Positions 17,908 through 26,571 are shown, counted from the first letter of the stretch. The stretch is 64,000 nt of DNA from Streptomyces sp. NBC_01754 (GCF_035918015.1 NZ_CP109132.1:7130001-7194000), one strand, 5' to 3'. The notes: generated by a model not told the origin, from the sequence alone. Numbers and translations: made by a program.

Positions 17908-18735
17908 TCAGCCGTTGAAGCGGTCGGGGTCCGGCCCGGTCCGCTCGTCGCGGTTCAGTGCGGAGATCTCACCGATGTCGGCCTCGGTGAGCTCGAAGTC
18001 GAAGAGGTCGAAGTTCTCCACGATGCGCTTCCGGGTCACCGACTTGGGGAAGACGATGTCTCCGCGCTGCAGGTGCCAGCGCAACGTCACCTGGGCCGTC
18101 GACTTGCCGACGCGCTCGGCGATACGGGCGATGACCGGATCCCCGAGGACCTTGCCCCGCGCGATGGGCGACCACGCCTCGGTCGCGATCCCGTGCTCGG
18201 CCCCGAAGGACCTGACGGCGTCCTGGGTGAGATAGGGATGCACCTCGATCTGGTTGACGGCGGGCACCACCACGCCGCTCTCCAGCAGCCGGCGCACGTG
18301 CGGGGGCTGGAAGTTGGACACCCCGACGGCCTTGGCCCGTCCGGAGCGGTAGATCTCCTCCATGGCCTTCCAGGGCTCCGTGAAGTCCCCCTTGCCGGGC
18401 AGGGGCCAGTGGATGAGGAAGAGATCCAGGTACTCCAGGTCCAGGGCCTCCATGGTGCCGTCGAACGCCTGGAGGGCGTCGTCGTACGCGTGGGCGTAGT
18501 TGTTCAGCTTGCTCGTCACGAAGACGTCGGCACGGTCGAGACCGGAGTCGCGGACCGCCTGGCCGACCTCCTTCTCGTTGCCGTACATCTCCGCCGTGTC
18601 GATGTGGCGGTAGCCGGCTTCCAGGGCCGCCAGCGTCGTCTCTCGCGTCCGCGCCGGTTCGATCTGGAAGGTGCCGAATCCGAGTTGTGGGATCTTCACG
18701 CCGTTGTTGAGGATGACATCGGGTACTGCGGGCAC
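17908..18735 (-). CDS. Aldo/keto reductase
   Basis: 275-aa NADPH-dependent oxidoreductase with the full catalytic tetrad: Asp46 and Tyr51 in HIDTAEMYGNE, Lys76 in VTSKL, and His109 in FLIHWPLP. The NADPH-binding motif FPKSVTRKRIVENFDLFDF is near residue 228. This is the 2,5-diketo-gluconate reductase/AKR5-like branch with broad aldehyde and ketone substrates. The GTG start follows AAGGAG. An aldehyde dehydrogenase gene lies upstream on the same strand 213 bp away, and the two may share a physiological role in carbonyl detoxification. Confidence 0.92.
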   Translation of the reverse strand: MPAVPDVILNNGVKIPQLGFGTFQIEPARTRETTLAALEAGYRHIDTAEMYGNEKEVGQAVRDSGLDRADVFVTSKLNNYAHAYDDALQAFDGTMEALDLEYLDLFLIHWPLPGKGDFTEPWKAMEEIYRSGRAKAVGVSNFQPPHVRRLLESGVVVPAVNQIEVHPYLTQDAVRSFGAEHGIATEAWSPIARGKVLGDPVIARIAERVGKSTAQVTLRWHLQRGDIVFPKSVTRKRIVENFDLFDFELTEADIGEISALNRDERTGPDPDRFNG

Positions 18736-18948
18736 GGTGGCTCCTTGCTGTCGGTGCGACGTTGCGTCGGCGTATCGATGGTCCGGAAGCAGGCAGTGGG
18801 GTCGGAGGCGGGAGGGGCCGTCCCCGCGGATCGGCGGACGTGTCCGCTGCCGCCGGGGAGCGGGTACCGGCCTCAGGGGCTTTCGCCGCTGCGAGCTGCC
18901 GGCTGCCTGGTGGCTCCTGGTACCGGGGTGGGGTGTGCGGAGGTTTCC

Positions 18949-20364
18949 TCAGCCGGCGATGGCGTGCAACTCCGCGTCGGGCGGCAGGACGCGCACGAGC
19001 TTGCGGTTGACGAATTCCCGCATGCCGAGTTTCGACAGCTCACGTCCGTAGCCGGACCTCTTGATCCCGCCGAAGGGCAGGTCCGCCTGCGTCGAGGTCG
19101 GGTGATTGACCCACACCATGCCGGTCTCCACGCGTTCGGCCACCCGGCGGCCCCGCTCCACATCCGCGCAGAAGACGGATCCGCCGAGACCGTACGTGCT
19201 GTCGTTGGCGAGGGCGACGGCTTCGTCCTCGTCCTCGACCCGGTGGATCACCGCGGCGGGGCCGAAGAGTTCCTCCGCGTAGGCCCGCATTCCGGGCTTG
19301 ACCCCGGTGATGATCGTCGGTTCGACGAAGGCCCCAGGGCGGTCGATCCGGTGGCCGCCGATGACCAGTTCCGCACCTTGCTCCACGGTCTCGCGGATCT
19401 GCTCGGCCAGGTCCGACGCCGCCTTCTCGGACGAGAGGGGGCCCAGGGTGGTGGCCTCGTCCGACGGGTCGCCGGGTTCGAGGGCCTCGAACCCGCGGCG
19501 CATCCCCTCGACGAAGTCGTCGTAGACGTCCGCCAGCACGATGAACCGCTTCGACGCCACACAGCTCTGCCCGGTGTTCGCCATCCGGCCGGCCACCGCC
19601 GCACCGACCGTACGCTCCAGCCCTTCTCCGTCCAGGACGATGAAGACATCGCTCCCGCCCAGCTCCAGCAGACTGGGCTTCATGTTGCGCCCGGCCCGTT
19701 CGGCCACCTGGGCACCAGCCCGCTCGCTCCCGGTCAGGGAGGCGCCGCGTACGACGGGGCTGTCGATGACACGTGAGACCTCGTCGTGGCTCACGAACAG
19801 GTTGGTGTAGACGCCCTCGGGCGCCCCCGCGTCGCGGAACAGCGACTCCAGGGCGAGTGCGGACTGCGGGCAGATCCCGGCGTGCTTGACCAGGACGGTG
19901 TTGCCGAGGACCAGGTTCGGGCCCGCGAAACGCACCACCTGGTACAGCGGGAAGTTCCACGGCATGACTCCGAGGAGGACGCCGAGCGGCTCGTTGACGA
20001 GATAGGCCTCCCCCTCGTCGACGTCGAGCGGTTCGTGTGCCGCGAAGCCGGGACCGTGTTCCGCGTAGTACGAGAGGATCGACGCGGCCAGATCCACCTC
20101 TCCGCGGGCCTCGGAGATCAGTTTGCCCATCTCCAGGGTGAGGAGCTGGGCCAGTGGCTCCTTGCGCTCCCTCATCATCTCGGCCGCGCGCCCGATCATC
20201 TCGGCGCGTTCCCGGATCGGCCGTATACGCCATGCGTCGAACGCGTGACCTGCGGTTTCGAGGACGGAGTCGACCTCCTGGCCTTCGATGGCCGGGAACT
20301 CCACGAGGGTTTCCCCGGTGTAAGGGTCGACGGTGGCGAACGAGCTCTTGCGCTGATCCGACAT
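18949..20364 (-). CDS. Aldehyde dehydrogenase, succinate-semialdehyde dehydrogenase type
   Basis: 471 aa. The ALDH active-site residues are Asn137 (MPWNFPLYQ), Glu234 (LLELGGSD) and Cys268 ([12 protein letters not shown]); the NAD(P) segment LTGSERAG is also present. The sequence best fits the short succinate-semialdehyde dehydrogenase (GabD/Sad-like) group. Such enzymes oxidise semialdehydes to acids in the cytoplasm; the true substrate is not certain. The ATG at 20364 follows a GGAG site and agrees with family length. No aminotransferase (GabT) is adjacent. Confidence 0.9.
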   Translation of the reverse strand: MSDQRKSSFATVDPYTGETLVEFPAIEGQEVDSVLETAGHAFDAWRIRPIRERAEMIGRAAEMMRERKEPLAQLLTLEMGKLISEARGEVDLAASILSYYAEHGPGFAAHEPLDVDEGEAYLVNEPLGVLLGVMPWNFPLYQVVRFAGPNLVLGNTVLVKHAGICPQSALALESLFRDAGAPEGVYTNLFVSHDEVSRVIDSPVVRGASLTGSERAGAQVAERAGRNMKPSLLELGGSDVFIVLDGEGLERTVGAAVAGRMANTGQSCVASKRFIVLADVYDDFVEGMRRGFEALEPGDPSDEATTLGPLSSEKAASDLAEQIRETVEQGAELVIGGHRIDRPGAFVEPTIITGVKPGMRAYAEELFGPAAVIHRVEDEDEAVALANDSTYGLGGSVFCADVERGRRVAERVETGMVWVNHPTSTQADLPFGGIKRSGYGRELSKLGMREFVNRKLVRVLPPDAELHAIAG

Positions 20365-20780
20365 GGAATCTCCAGTACGAGAGGTGGGGAGAAGGCGGAA
20401 TGCTGCGTTCCGCCCTTCCTGCGTGGTACCCGGCACGTGGGGGAGGAAACAGTGTGAATGACTCTAAAAGTCACTTTTCGGTCGAGGTGAGTGAGGGAGG
20501 CCCCTCCGGTCCGCTTGTGCCCCGTCAACCCGGCGTACTCATCTCTTCGCTCTCCGTGCCGACCTCCGGAAGGGTGGTGAGGCGGGGGCAGACGTGGAGA
20601 TCACGAATCGGGCCAGGAGAACGGCAACCCCCACCCGGCGATGCGGCTCATGGAGGGAGCGACCCCGCACCGCCATGATCCGCGTGACTCCGGCAGAGCT
20701 GAGCGGGGCAGGATCCGCGCCTGAACTCCGAACTGCCGCAAGCCCCTTCGGAGGCGGCGACGGGACGGTAGGTTCGGATC
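20365..20780. other. Intergenic region between divergent aldehyde dehydrogenase and metallophosphoesterase
   Basis: 416 bases with no convincing gene. A small inverted repeat TGACT-ctaaa-AGTCA (20459-20473) lies about 95 bp upstream of the aldehyde dehydrogenase start in the only AT-rich patch and could be an operator. The right end carries TAGGTT (20769-20774), the -10 for the phosphoesterase. Confidence 0.45.
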
Positions 20781-21689
20781 ATGAGCCCGCCGATGCCTCC
20801 CGCCCCCCGTCCGTCGGACGGCCGGGGCCGGCTCCTCGCCGTAAGTGACCTGCACGTCGGAATCGCCGACAACCGTCCCGTCGCCGACCGGTTGCGCCCG
20901 TCCTCCGACGAGGACTGGCTCATCGTCGCGGGCGACGTGGCGGAGCAGGCCGAAGAGGTCGAGCGGGCGCTGGAAGTGCTGGCCGGCCGGTTCGCACACG
21001 TGGTGTGGACACCTGGCAACCACGAACTCTGGACCCTGGAGAAGGACCCCGTACGACTGCGCGGACAGGAACGCTACGCCCACCTCGTCCGGGTGTGCGG
21101 TGAGCTCGGTGTGACGACGCCCGAGGACCCGTACCCGCGGTGGCAGGGGGTGGACGGCCCCGTGGCGGTCGCACCCGTCTTCCTCCTGTACGACTACACC
21201 TTCAGGGCGCCGGGCACGGCCACCAAGGAGGAGTCCCTGGCACGCGCGTACGAGGCGGGCGTCGTCTGCACCGACGAGTACCTGCTCCACCCCGACCCCT
21301 ACCCGTCCCGGGACGCCTGGTGCCGGGAACGGGTCGCTCTCACCGAACAGCGCCTGGCCGCCCACGATCCCGACGTCCCGCTCGTGATCGCGGGTCACTG
21401 GCCGCTGGTGCGCGAACCCACCTCCGTCATGTGGCACCCGGAGTTCGCGCAGTGGTGTGGCACCGAACTGACGGCCGACTGGCACCGTCGCTTCAACGTC
21501 GCCGCCGTCGTCTACGGCCACCTCCACATCCCCCGTACGACCTGGTACGACGGGGTGCGGTTCGAGGAGGTGTCGATCGGCTATCCCAGGGAGTGGCGGG
21601 AACGCGGGCACCCACGCGGCCTGTTGCGGCAGATCCTTCCGCTCGACGGCATACGTGAGCCCTCGCCCGTGAAGGACGGTGCGCGGTGA
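20781..21689 (+). CDS. Metallophosphoesterase linked to phosphopantetheinyl transferase
   Basis: 302-aa calcineurin-like phosphoesterase. The metal-binding motifs are in order: DLHVG (residues 23-27), GD in VAGDVAE, GNHELW, GHWPL, and GHLHIPRTTW. A -10 TAGGTT ends 6 nt before the ATG, so the mRNA is probably leaderless. The stop overlaps the GTG of a phosphopantetheinyl transferase (GTGA). This pairing suggests a phosphate ester in carrier-protein or CoA metabolism as substrate, for instance removal of a phosphopantetheine-related group, but that is inference. Confidence 0.88.
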   Translation: MSPPMPPAPRPSDGRGRLLAVSDLHVGIADNRPVADRLRPSSDEDWLIVAGDVAEQAEEVERALEVLAGRFAHVVWTPGNHELWTLEKDPVRLRGQERYAHLVRVCGELGVTTPEDPYPRWQGVDGPVAVAPVFLLYDYTFRAPGTATKEESLARAYEAGVVCTDEYLLHPDPYPSRDAWCRERVALTEQRLAAHDPDVPLVIAGHWPLVREPTSVMWHPEFAQWCGTELTADWHRRFNVAAVVYGHLHIPRTTWYDGVRFEEVSIGYPREWRERGHPRGLLRQILPLDGIREPSPVKDGAR

Positions 21690-22348
21690 TCGAACGGCTG
21701 CTCCCCGCGTACGTCGCGTGCGAGGACACCCATGACACGGGCACCGCCGAGGCGGGGCTGTACCCGGAGGAAGCGGAACTAGTGGCGCGTAGCGTCGACC
21801 GCCGGCGGCACGAATTCGCCGCCGTGCGGGCCTGCGCCAGACGTGCGATGGCCACGCTCGGAATCCCTCCGGCGCCTGTGCTGCGCGGCCACCGCGGTAT
21901 GCCGCTGTGGCCCGGGGGGACCGTCGGCAGCATGACGCACTGCGACGGCTACCGCGCGGCGGTCCTCGCCCGTGCATCCGACGTGCGGGGCCTCGGCATC
22001 GACGCCGAACCGGACGCGACGCTGCCGCCCGACGTGTGGCCGGTCGTCTCGTTGCCCTCGGAACGGCGACGGCTCACCCCCGACGCGCGCGCCACGTCGC
22101 TGCACTGGGACAGGCTGCTCTTCAGCGCGAAGGAGAGCGTCTTCAAGGCGTGGTTCCCGCTCACCCGCACCGAACTCGACTTCCTGGAGGCCGAGGTGCG
22201 CTTCGACCGGGAGGACGAGACCGCGACCGAGGGCACCTTCACGGCGGAACTGCTGCGCACCGCGCCAGGGGTGCCACCCGTCTTCGAGGGCAAGTGGCTG
22301 GTCGGGAACGGCTTCGTCGTGACGGCGGTCCTGCTCCCGTTGCGCTGA
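21686..22348 (+). CDS. 4'-phosphopantetheinyl transferase, Sfp/Npt type
   Basis: 220 aa. The three family motifs are GSMTHCDGYRAAVLA, GLGIDAEP (Mg-binding Asp and Glu) and LLFSAKESVFKAWFP. The enzyme transfers phosphopantetheine from CoA to carrier proteins of polyketide, peptide or siderophore synthases. No such synthase is in the window, so it probably acts in trans on clusters elsewhere. The GTG start overlaps the metallophosphoesterase stop, and a strong hairpin follows 60 bp downstream. Confidence 0.93.
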   Translation: MIERLLPAYVACEDTHDTGTAEAGLYPEEAELVARSVDRRRHEFAAVRACARRAMATLGIPPAPVLRGHRGMPLWPGGTVGSMTHCDGYRAAVLARASDVRGLGIDAEPDATLPPDVWPVVSLPSERRRLTPDARATSLHWDRLLFSAKESVFKAWFPLTRTELDFLEAEVRFDREDETATEGTFTAELLRTAPGVPPVFEGKWLVGNGFVVTAVLLPLR

Positions 22349-22410
22349 AGGCCGGGAGAAGGTGTGCGAGGAGCGGGTGGGGTGGGGCCTTGTCGGGCCT
22401 CCGGGGTGCC

Positions 22411-22449
22411 TGGGCGGTGGCCCTCCTGCGTCAGGAGGGCCACCGCCCA
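22411..22449. terminator. Strong bidirectional terminator
   Basis: An 18-bp perfect inverted repeat (22411-22428 with 22432-22449) and a 3-nt loop lie between the phosphopantetheinyl transferase (+) and the TPR gene (-), which converge. Confidence 0.85.
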
Positions 22450-22487
22450 CGCCCACTCGCCCCGCACGCCCGCTACCCGCCCAGCAC

Positions 22488-22844
22488 TCACCGTGGAGCC
22501 CGCTCGGGCCCGAAATCCCCGGCCGGCGCGGCGGCCATGCGCAACTGGGTGTCGGCCTCGGACTGCCGGCCCTGGCGTTCGAGGGTGCGGCCGAGCGTCA
22601 GCCGGGCGTAGTGCTCGACCGGGTCACGCTCCAGCACCTCACGCAACTCGGACTCGGCCCGGCCGAGCCGCGCCGAGTGGTAGGAGGCCCGCGCCAGCAG
22701 CAGTCGTGGGGTGACCTGCTCGGGTACCTCCTCGACAAGCCCCGAGAATCCGCGCCGCGGTCATGTACTCCTTCGCCTCGAAGAACAGCTGCGCACGGTC
22801 CCAACGGTCGGCGGGGGACCGAACTCGTAGTAGGTCTCGTTCAC
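22488..22844 (-). pseudogene. Tetratricopeptide-repeat protein gene with two frameshifts
   Basis: Reading from the GTG at 22844 (good AGGAGGAGAA site) gives MNETYYEFG, then the frame is lost at a CCCCC run (22813-22818). The next segment, ADRWDRAQLFFEAKEYMTAA, continues in another frame until a GGGG run near 22740-22743. The original frame then resumes as LVEEVPEQVTPRLLLARASY and runs on to RQSEADTQLRMAAAP. Total length is 357 nt, divisible by three, so the two indels cancel. The reconstructed protein (about 118 aa) has two to three TPR helices and fits a small protein often found divergent from pirin. It could be true decay or a sequence error. Confidence 0.75.
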
Positions 22845-22964
22845 TTCTCCTCCTCGGCCGGATGGCTGGCAGGGGCGTCAACACCGTAGGGTAGTTTAAT
22901 ATTCCACTAAATTTTCGGCGTGGGGACCGCCACTCCGTGTCCCCACGGGAATAGGTTGAGCGCC

Positions 22965-23930
22965 ATGAGCAATCTCGATCGCCAGGCCACGCCCACCGTC
23001 TGCGGGGGGCGTGGCTTCGTCGTCTCCGAGCCGGTGCGGGAGCTCCTCTCTCCCCGCCGCGTCCAGCTCGGCGAGTCCACCGAAGTCCGTCGCCTGTTGC
23101 CCAACCTGGGGCGCCGTATGGTCGGGGCCTGGGCCTTCGTCGACCATTACGGCCCGGACGACATCGCCGACGAGCCCGGTATGCAGGTCCCTCCACACCC
23201 CCATATGGGGCTTCAGACGGTCAGCTGGCTGCATGACGGCGAGGTCCTGCACCGCGACAGCCTGGGCAGCTTGCGGACGATCCGCCCTCGGGAACTCGGG
23301 CTGATGACGTCAGGCAGGGCCATCAGCCACTCGGAGGAGAGCCCGAAGCCGCACGCCAGGTTTCTGCACGGTGCTCAGCTCTGGGTCGCGCTCCCCGATG
23401 CCCACCGGAACGTGGAACCGCACTTCCAGCACCACGCCGACCTGCCCACGGTCACGGCGCAGGGCCTCACCGCCACCGTGATCCTGGGCGAACTGGACGG
23501 TGCCAGGTCACCCGGGACCGCGTACACCCCGATCGTCGGAGCGGACCTCCACCTCGTCGGCGGCACGGAAAGCCGGCTGCCTCTCGAACCCGACTTCGAG
23601 TACGCCGTGCTGTCGATGTCCGGCGAGGCGGAGGTCGACGGTGTCCCGGTGCTGCCGGGCTCGATGCTCTACCTCGGTTGCGGCCGCACCGAACTGCCGT
23701 TGCGTGCCGCGTCCGACGCGGGGCTGATGCTGCTGGGCGGCGAGCCGTTCGAGGAAGAGCTCATCATGTGGTGGAACTTCATCGGGCGTTCCCAGGAGGA
23801 AATCGAGGCGGCCCGTCTGGACTGGACGGAGGGCCCCCGCTTCGGCGAGGTGAAGGGCTACGACGGGGCAAGGCTGGCTGCGCCGGCCTTGCCGCCGGTG
23901 GCGCTGAAGCCGCGGGGTAGGGTGCGCTGA
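22965..23930 (+). CDS. Pirin family protein
   Basis: 321-aa bicupin. The metal-binding cupin motif is PPHPHMGLQTVSWL followed by GEVLHRDSLGS, and the second half of the site is RAISHSEES; these supply the His/Glu iron ligands. Pirins are iron-binding redox sensors or quercetinase-like dioxygenases. A -10 TAGGTT at 22952-22957 ends 7 nt before the ATG, giving a leaderless start. It is divergent from the TPR gene; the shared 120-bp intergenic region has an unusually AT-rich patch (about 22890-22917) that probably carries the promoters. Confidence 0.9.
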   Translation: MSNLDRQATPTVCGGRGFVVSEPVRELLSPRRVQLGESTEVRRLLPNLGRRMVGAWAFVDHYGPDDIADEPGMQVPPHPHMGLQTVSWLHDGEVLHRDSLGSLRTIRPRELGLMTSGRAISHSEESPKPHARFLHGAQLWVALPDAHRNVEPHFQHHADLPTVTAQGLTATVILGELDGARSPGTAYTPIVGADLHLVGGTESRLPLEPDFEYAVLSMSGEAEVDGVPVLPGSMLYLGCGRTELPLRAASDAGLMLLGGEPFEEELIMWWNFIGRSQEEIEAARLDWTEGPRFGEVKGYDGARLAAPALPPVALKPRGRVR

Positions 23931-24172
23931 CCTGGGGAGACGCGCCCTCCAACGGTCCGCGCCCCGTGCCTTCGCTGCGTCCCCTCGCCGGTACGGCGGG
24001 GGGACGCGGTTGTGCCGGCCGCTGGTCCTCGTCGACCTGCTCTCCCACATCCTCAACTGCCCCGGAGGAACCTCCCTCGGGCACCTCACCGCCTCGGGGA
24101 GGGCGTCCCTCCGGGGCCGAGGGTGACGGCGTCCGCCGTTCAGTGCGCGGCTGTTCGTGAAAGGCTGGGCGC

Positions 24173-24721
24173 ATGATCGGTGGGCCGTCCGAGTATCCAG
24201 AGCTCTGGGAGTTCTTGGAATCCCTGCACTGCGGCGAGTGCCTTTCCGGCACGGTCATGGCGATCGAACGGTTCGGGGTGTTCGTGGCGCTGGACGACGG
24301 TCCCGCTCACCCGGTCTTCCCTGGCGTCGGGTTCATCACTTACGCCGAGCTGTCCTGGGAGCGTTTCGAGACGGCGTCCGACGTCGTGCAGGCCGGAGAG
24401 CGCCTCTCATGCGAGTTCCTTCGGTTCGACACCTGGAACCTGGAGGCCAGACTTTCCTTGAAGGCGATGCAGCCGGACCCCTTCCAGGCATTCGCCGGCA
24501 GCGTCGAGGTGGGGCAGAAACTACACGGAACGGTCACCGAGCTGGTTCCCTTCGGTGCTTTCGTCCAGGTCACCGACGGAATTGAGGGAGTGGTCCACCT
24601 ACGGGACCTTGCTTCGGCGCCGGTGGAGGATCCGGCGGACGTCGTCCACGTCGGCGACGAGGTCGCGGTCGTCGTCACCGGGATCGACAGGCTGCGACGC
24701 ACACTGTCTCTGTCCCGGTGA
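24173..24721 (+). CDS. Protein with two S1 RNA-binding domains
   Basis: 182 aa. Two S1-like OB folds are recognisable: residues 18-100 (ECLSGTVMAIERFGVFVALD, with a less typical second half) and 108-182 (VGQKLHGTVTELVPFGAFVQ, GIEGVVHLRDL and HVGDEVAVVVTGIDRLRRTL). Such proteins bind RNA or the ribosome; a specific role is not known. Two tandem S1 domains without catalytic parts are seen in small Streptomyces proteins. The ATG at 24173 has a weak AAAGG upstream. Confidence 0.85.
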   Translation: MIGGPSEYPELWEFLESLHCGECLSGTVMAIERFGVFVALDDGPAHPVFPGVGFITYAELSWERFETASDVVQAGERLSCEFLRFDTWNLEARLSLKAMQPDPFQAFAGSVEVGQKLHGTVTELVPFGAFVQVTDGIEGVVHLRDLASAPVEDPADVVHVGDEVAVVVTGIDRLRRTLSLSR

Positions 24722-25224
24722 CAGGGCTCAACCGACCAGCGGTGACGCCTTTGCACCCCATGACGACATTGCCTTGGCTGCTTGAGCGCTTGCGCGACAG
24801 AAGGGAGGTGCACCTCCCGCTCGGTGAGACTTCCCGAGAAGCACCAGCAGCTTGCGTCAGGCCGGTGCCGGGCAGTCGCCGCCTGTGACCGTGCCTCCTC
24901 GTCCGCCCCGGGGCGCAGTACCTGGGCGGAACCAAGCGGCGCTTCCACCACCACCTCGTCGGGGGCAGGACTCTTCTCGACGGACCGCAACTGCGGCAGA
25001 CTGGCGTGGGTGTCGACAGGAGCGGGGCCGGCAGAGTGCAGTAGTCCCCGTCGGACAGGACGGAGAGGTCGGCCGTTCCGATGGAGCCTGCCTTGTCTAT
25101 GACCTCCTGCTTCTCCGGGTGCATGTGGCCCACCGTCCTCAGTTCCGGAAGGGTGGCTCGCCGCGGTGAAGTGCCCCCTTCCTGACAGCACGGCGTACGG
25201 GATGGAAGGATGACCGGAGCAACA
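24722..25224. other. Region without intact genes, possible relic on the minus strand
   Basis: About 500 bases. On the minus strand a reading starts near 25135 with GAGGA before it and gives GHMHPEKQEVIDKAGSIGTA, but it soon turns into a compositionally poor sequence; a different frame then looks more protein-like (LPQLRSVEKSPAPDEVVVEA). This could be a frameshifted relic of an unknown gene. No family is recognised, and I would not annotate a CDS. Confidence 0.3.
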
Positions 25225-25375
25225 AGGCGACGGCGGTCCGAGGAAGCCGGTGGAAATCCGGCGCGGTCCCGCCACTGTGATCGGCGAGCGAGCCCCGCAC
25301 AGGACCACTGCCCGCAAGGGGAGACGGTGCGGCGCGAGCTGTGACCCGAGAGCCAGGAGACTCACGCGGTCGCCT
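25225..25375 (+). ncRNA. Cobalamin (B12) riboswitch
   Basis: The aptamer core is present: GGTGGAAATCCGGCGCGGTC at 25249-25268 continuing into CCGCCACTGTGA, and the B12 box AGCCAGGAGACTC at 25351-25363. Stem P1 closes perfectly, AGGCGAC (25225-25231) with GTCGCCT (25369-25375). A further hairpin, CCGGGG (25389-25394) with CCCCGG (25402-25407), lies just before a GAGG ribosome site and is a likely expression platform. Binding of adenosylcobalamin or a related corrinoid would reduce translation or transcription of what follows, here a FhuF-like protein. Confidence 0.93.
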
Positions 25376-25426
25376 CCTCGACGGACCACCGGGGCGGATC
25401 TCCCCGGAAGAGAGGAACGATGCGGC

Positions 25427-25516
25427 ATGTCCGCCGACACCGTCCCGTCCGGCCGCGAACCGGCTTCCCGCCGGGGTTTCGTGTGCCGTGGCCGCTGCTG
25501 GGGAACCCCGAGGTGA
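25427..25516 (+). CDS. Possible 29-aa leader ORF between riboswitch and FhuF-like gene
   Basis: An ATG 12 nt after a GAGG site opens MSADTVPSGREPASRRG and ends at 25516 in a GTGA overlap with an alternative GTG (25513) of the downstream frame. An ATG at 25420 in the other frame is a competing start. The product matches nothing I recognise. It could be a leader peptide, the decayed remnant of a first riboswitch-controlled gene, or chance. Confidence 0.3.
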   Translation: MSADTVPSGREPASRRGFVCRGRCWGTPR

Positions 25517-25617
25517 CGGACATCGACCACTCCGCCGCGTCCCGGACATCCTCGACCTGTACGCCATCACGCCACCGCGACGTCGTGAGGCCCCCTGACC
25601 GTACGGAGAGACAGAGA

Positions 25618-26313
25618 GTGGACGACGCCCGTGCCTCGGCCGAGTCCGTCACCGCCGCCCTGCGCGACGTGGCGGACCTCGGCGGCTTCTTCGTCCTGCG
25701 CGTCGGGGGGCCGGACGACGGCTGGCATCCGCTCGCCCGTTCCTACGCGGAGGGTTTCACCGATCTCGCCGAGGCGGTCGCGCGCCGCCACCGCACCACG
25801 GAACCGCGCATCGACGTCTCCATCGCCCAACTCGGACACGCAGCCCGCCTCTGGTCCCCGGCTCTGGCCTGCGTCGTACTGCACGGGATCCTCCTCGACC
25901 TGGACGGACTGCAAAGGGCCGACAACGGCCCGGCCCTCCGTGTGCCGCGTCCAGGCGGGTGGCACGTCGACCGGCTGGACGACGGTCCCGCCCGTGCCCT
26001 GTACACGCAGGTGACCCTGCACCTGTCGGCGCTGGCCGACGGACTCCGTGTCAAGGTCGCCCCGCGTCTGCTCGACGGGAACTCCGCCTCGGCGCTGGTG
26101 GGAGCCGCCCATGCCCTGCTCAGGGCCCGTCCCGGCACACGTGGGGTGCTCACCGACCTCACTGCCGCCCTGCTCGACACCGGACGCCTGGTGAGCACCG
26201 GAGTGATCACCGGCCCCGATCTCAGCTTCCGACGACGGAGCTGCTGCCTCTACTACCGCGCGCCGAACGGTTCGAAGTGTGGTGACTGCGGACTTGTCGC
26301 CCGCGGGTCCTGA
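25618..26313 (+). CDS. FhuF-like [2Fe-2S] ferric/metal-chelate reductase
   Basis: 231 aa. The C-terminus carries RRSCCLYYR...CGDC, i.e. CC-x10-C-x2-C, the unusual [2Fe-2S] ligand pattern of E. coli FhuF, which reduces ferric siderophores in the cytoplasm. The N-terminal part (VTAALRDVADLGGFFVLRVG, QLGHAARLWSPALACVVLHG) matches the actinobacterial FhuF-like family. The GTG at 25618 after GGAGAG fits family length; an alternative GTG at 25513 would add 35 residues. Its position behind a cobalamin riboswitch suggests a link to corrinoid or cobalt handling, perhaps reduction of a Co(III) corrinoid; this is inference. Confidence 0.82.
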   Translation: MDDARASAESVTAALRDVADLGGFFVLRVGGPDDGWHPLARSYAEGFTDLAEAVARRHRTTEPRIDVSIAQLGHAARLWSPALACVVLHGILLDLDGLQRADNGPALRVPRPGGWHVDRLDDGPARALYTQVTLHLSALADGLRVKVAPRLLDGNSASALVGAAHALLRARPGTRGVLTDLTAALLDTGRLVSTGVITGPDLSFRRRSCCLYYRAPNGSKCGDCGLVARGS

Positions 26314-26530
26314 CGGGCCCTGGAACGAGGCGACTTCCGCGTCCCGGGAGGTCCGTGAGAACCGCGAGGCGTGATGGACACCGGGCGCGCAATGGCGTCA
26401 CCGCGTACGGCACGACAACCGCGTGGGCGCGGCCGTCGGGCTGTGCCCGGGGAACCCCACGCGTGCTGGTCAGCCTTCCTGGTGCGGTCGGGTAGGTCTT
26501 TCTTCGAGGACACGGCGGGATCACCGAGCG
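26314..26530. other. Non-coding gap between convergent FhuF-like gene and methyltransferase
   Basis: No gene was found; the stretch ends in the terminator at 26531. Open frames here are short and of biased composition. Confidence 0.5.
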
Positions 26531-26571
26531 GGCGCCTCACCTTCCCTGTGGTGGAAGGAAGGTGAGGCGCC
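26531..26571. terminator. Bidirectional terminator
   Basis: A 15-bp perfect stem (26531-26545 with 26557-26571) with an 11-nt loop lies between two convergent genes. Confidence 0.85.

Noticed and set aside
20781..22348. Possibility of a secondary-metabolite gene cluster around the phosphopantetheinyl transferase
   Set aside because: No polyketide, peptide-synthetase, terpene or other core biosynthetic gene occurs in the window.
24675..25133. A 152-codon minus-strand frame starting GHMHPEKQEVIDKAG
   Set aside because: The beginning looks protein-like, but it overlaps the S1 gene, composition degrades and no family is recognised; kept only as a possible relic.
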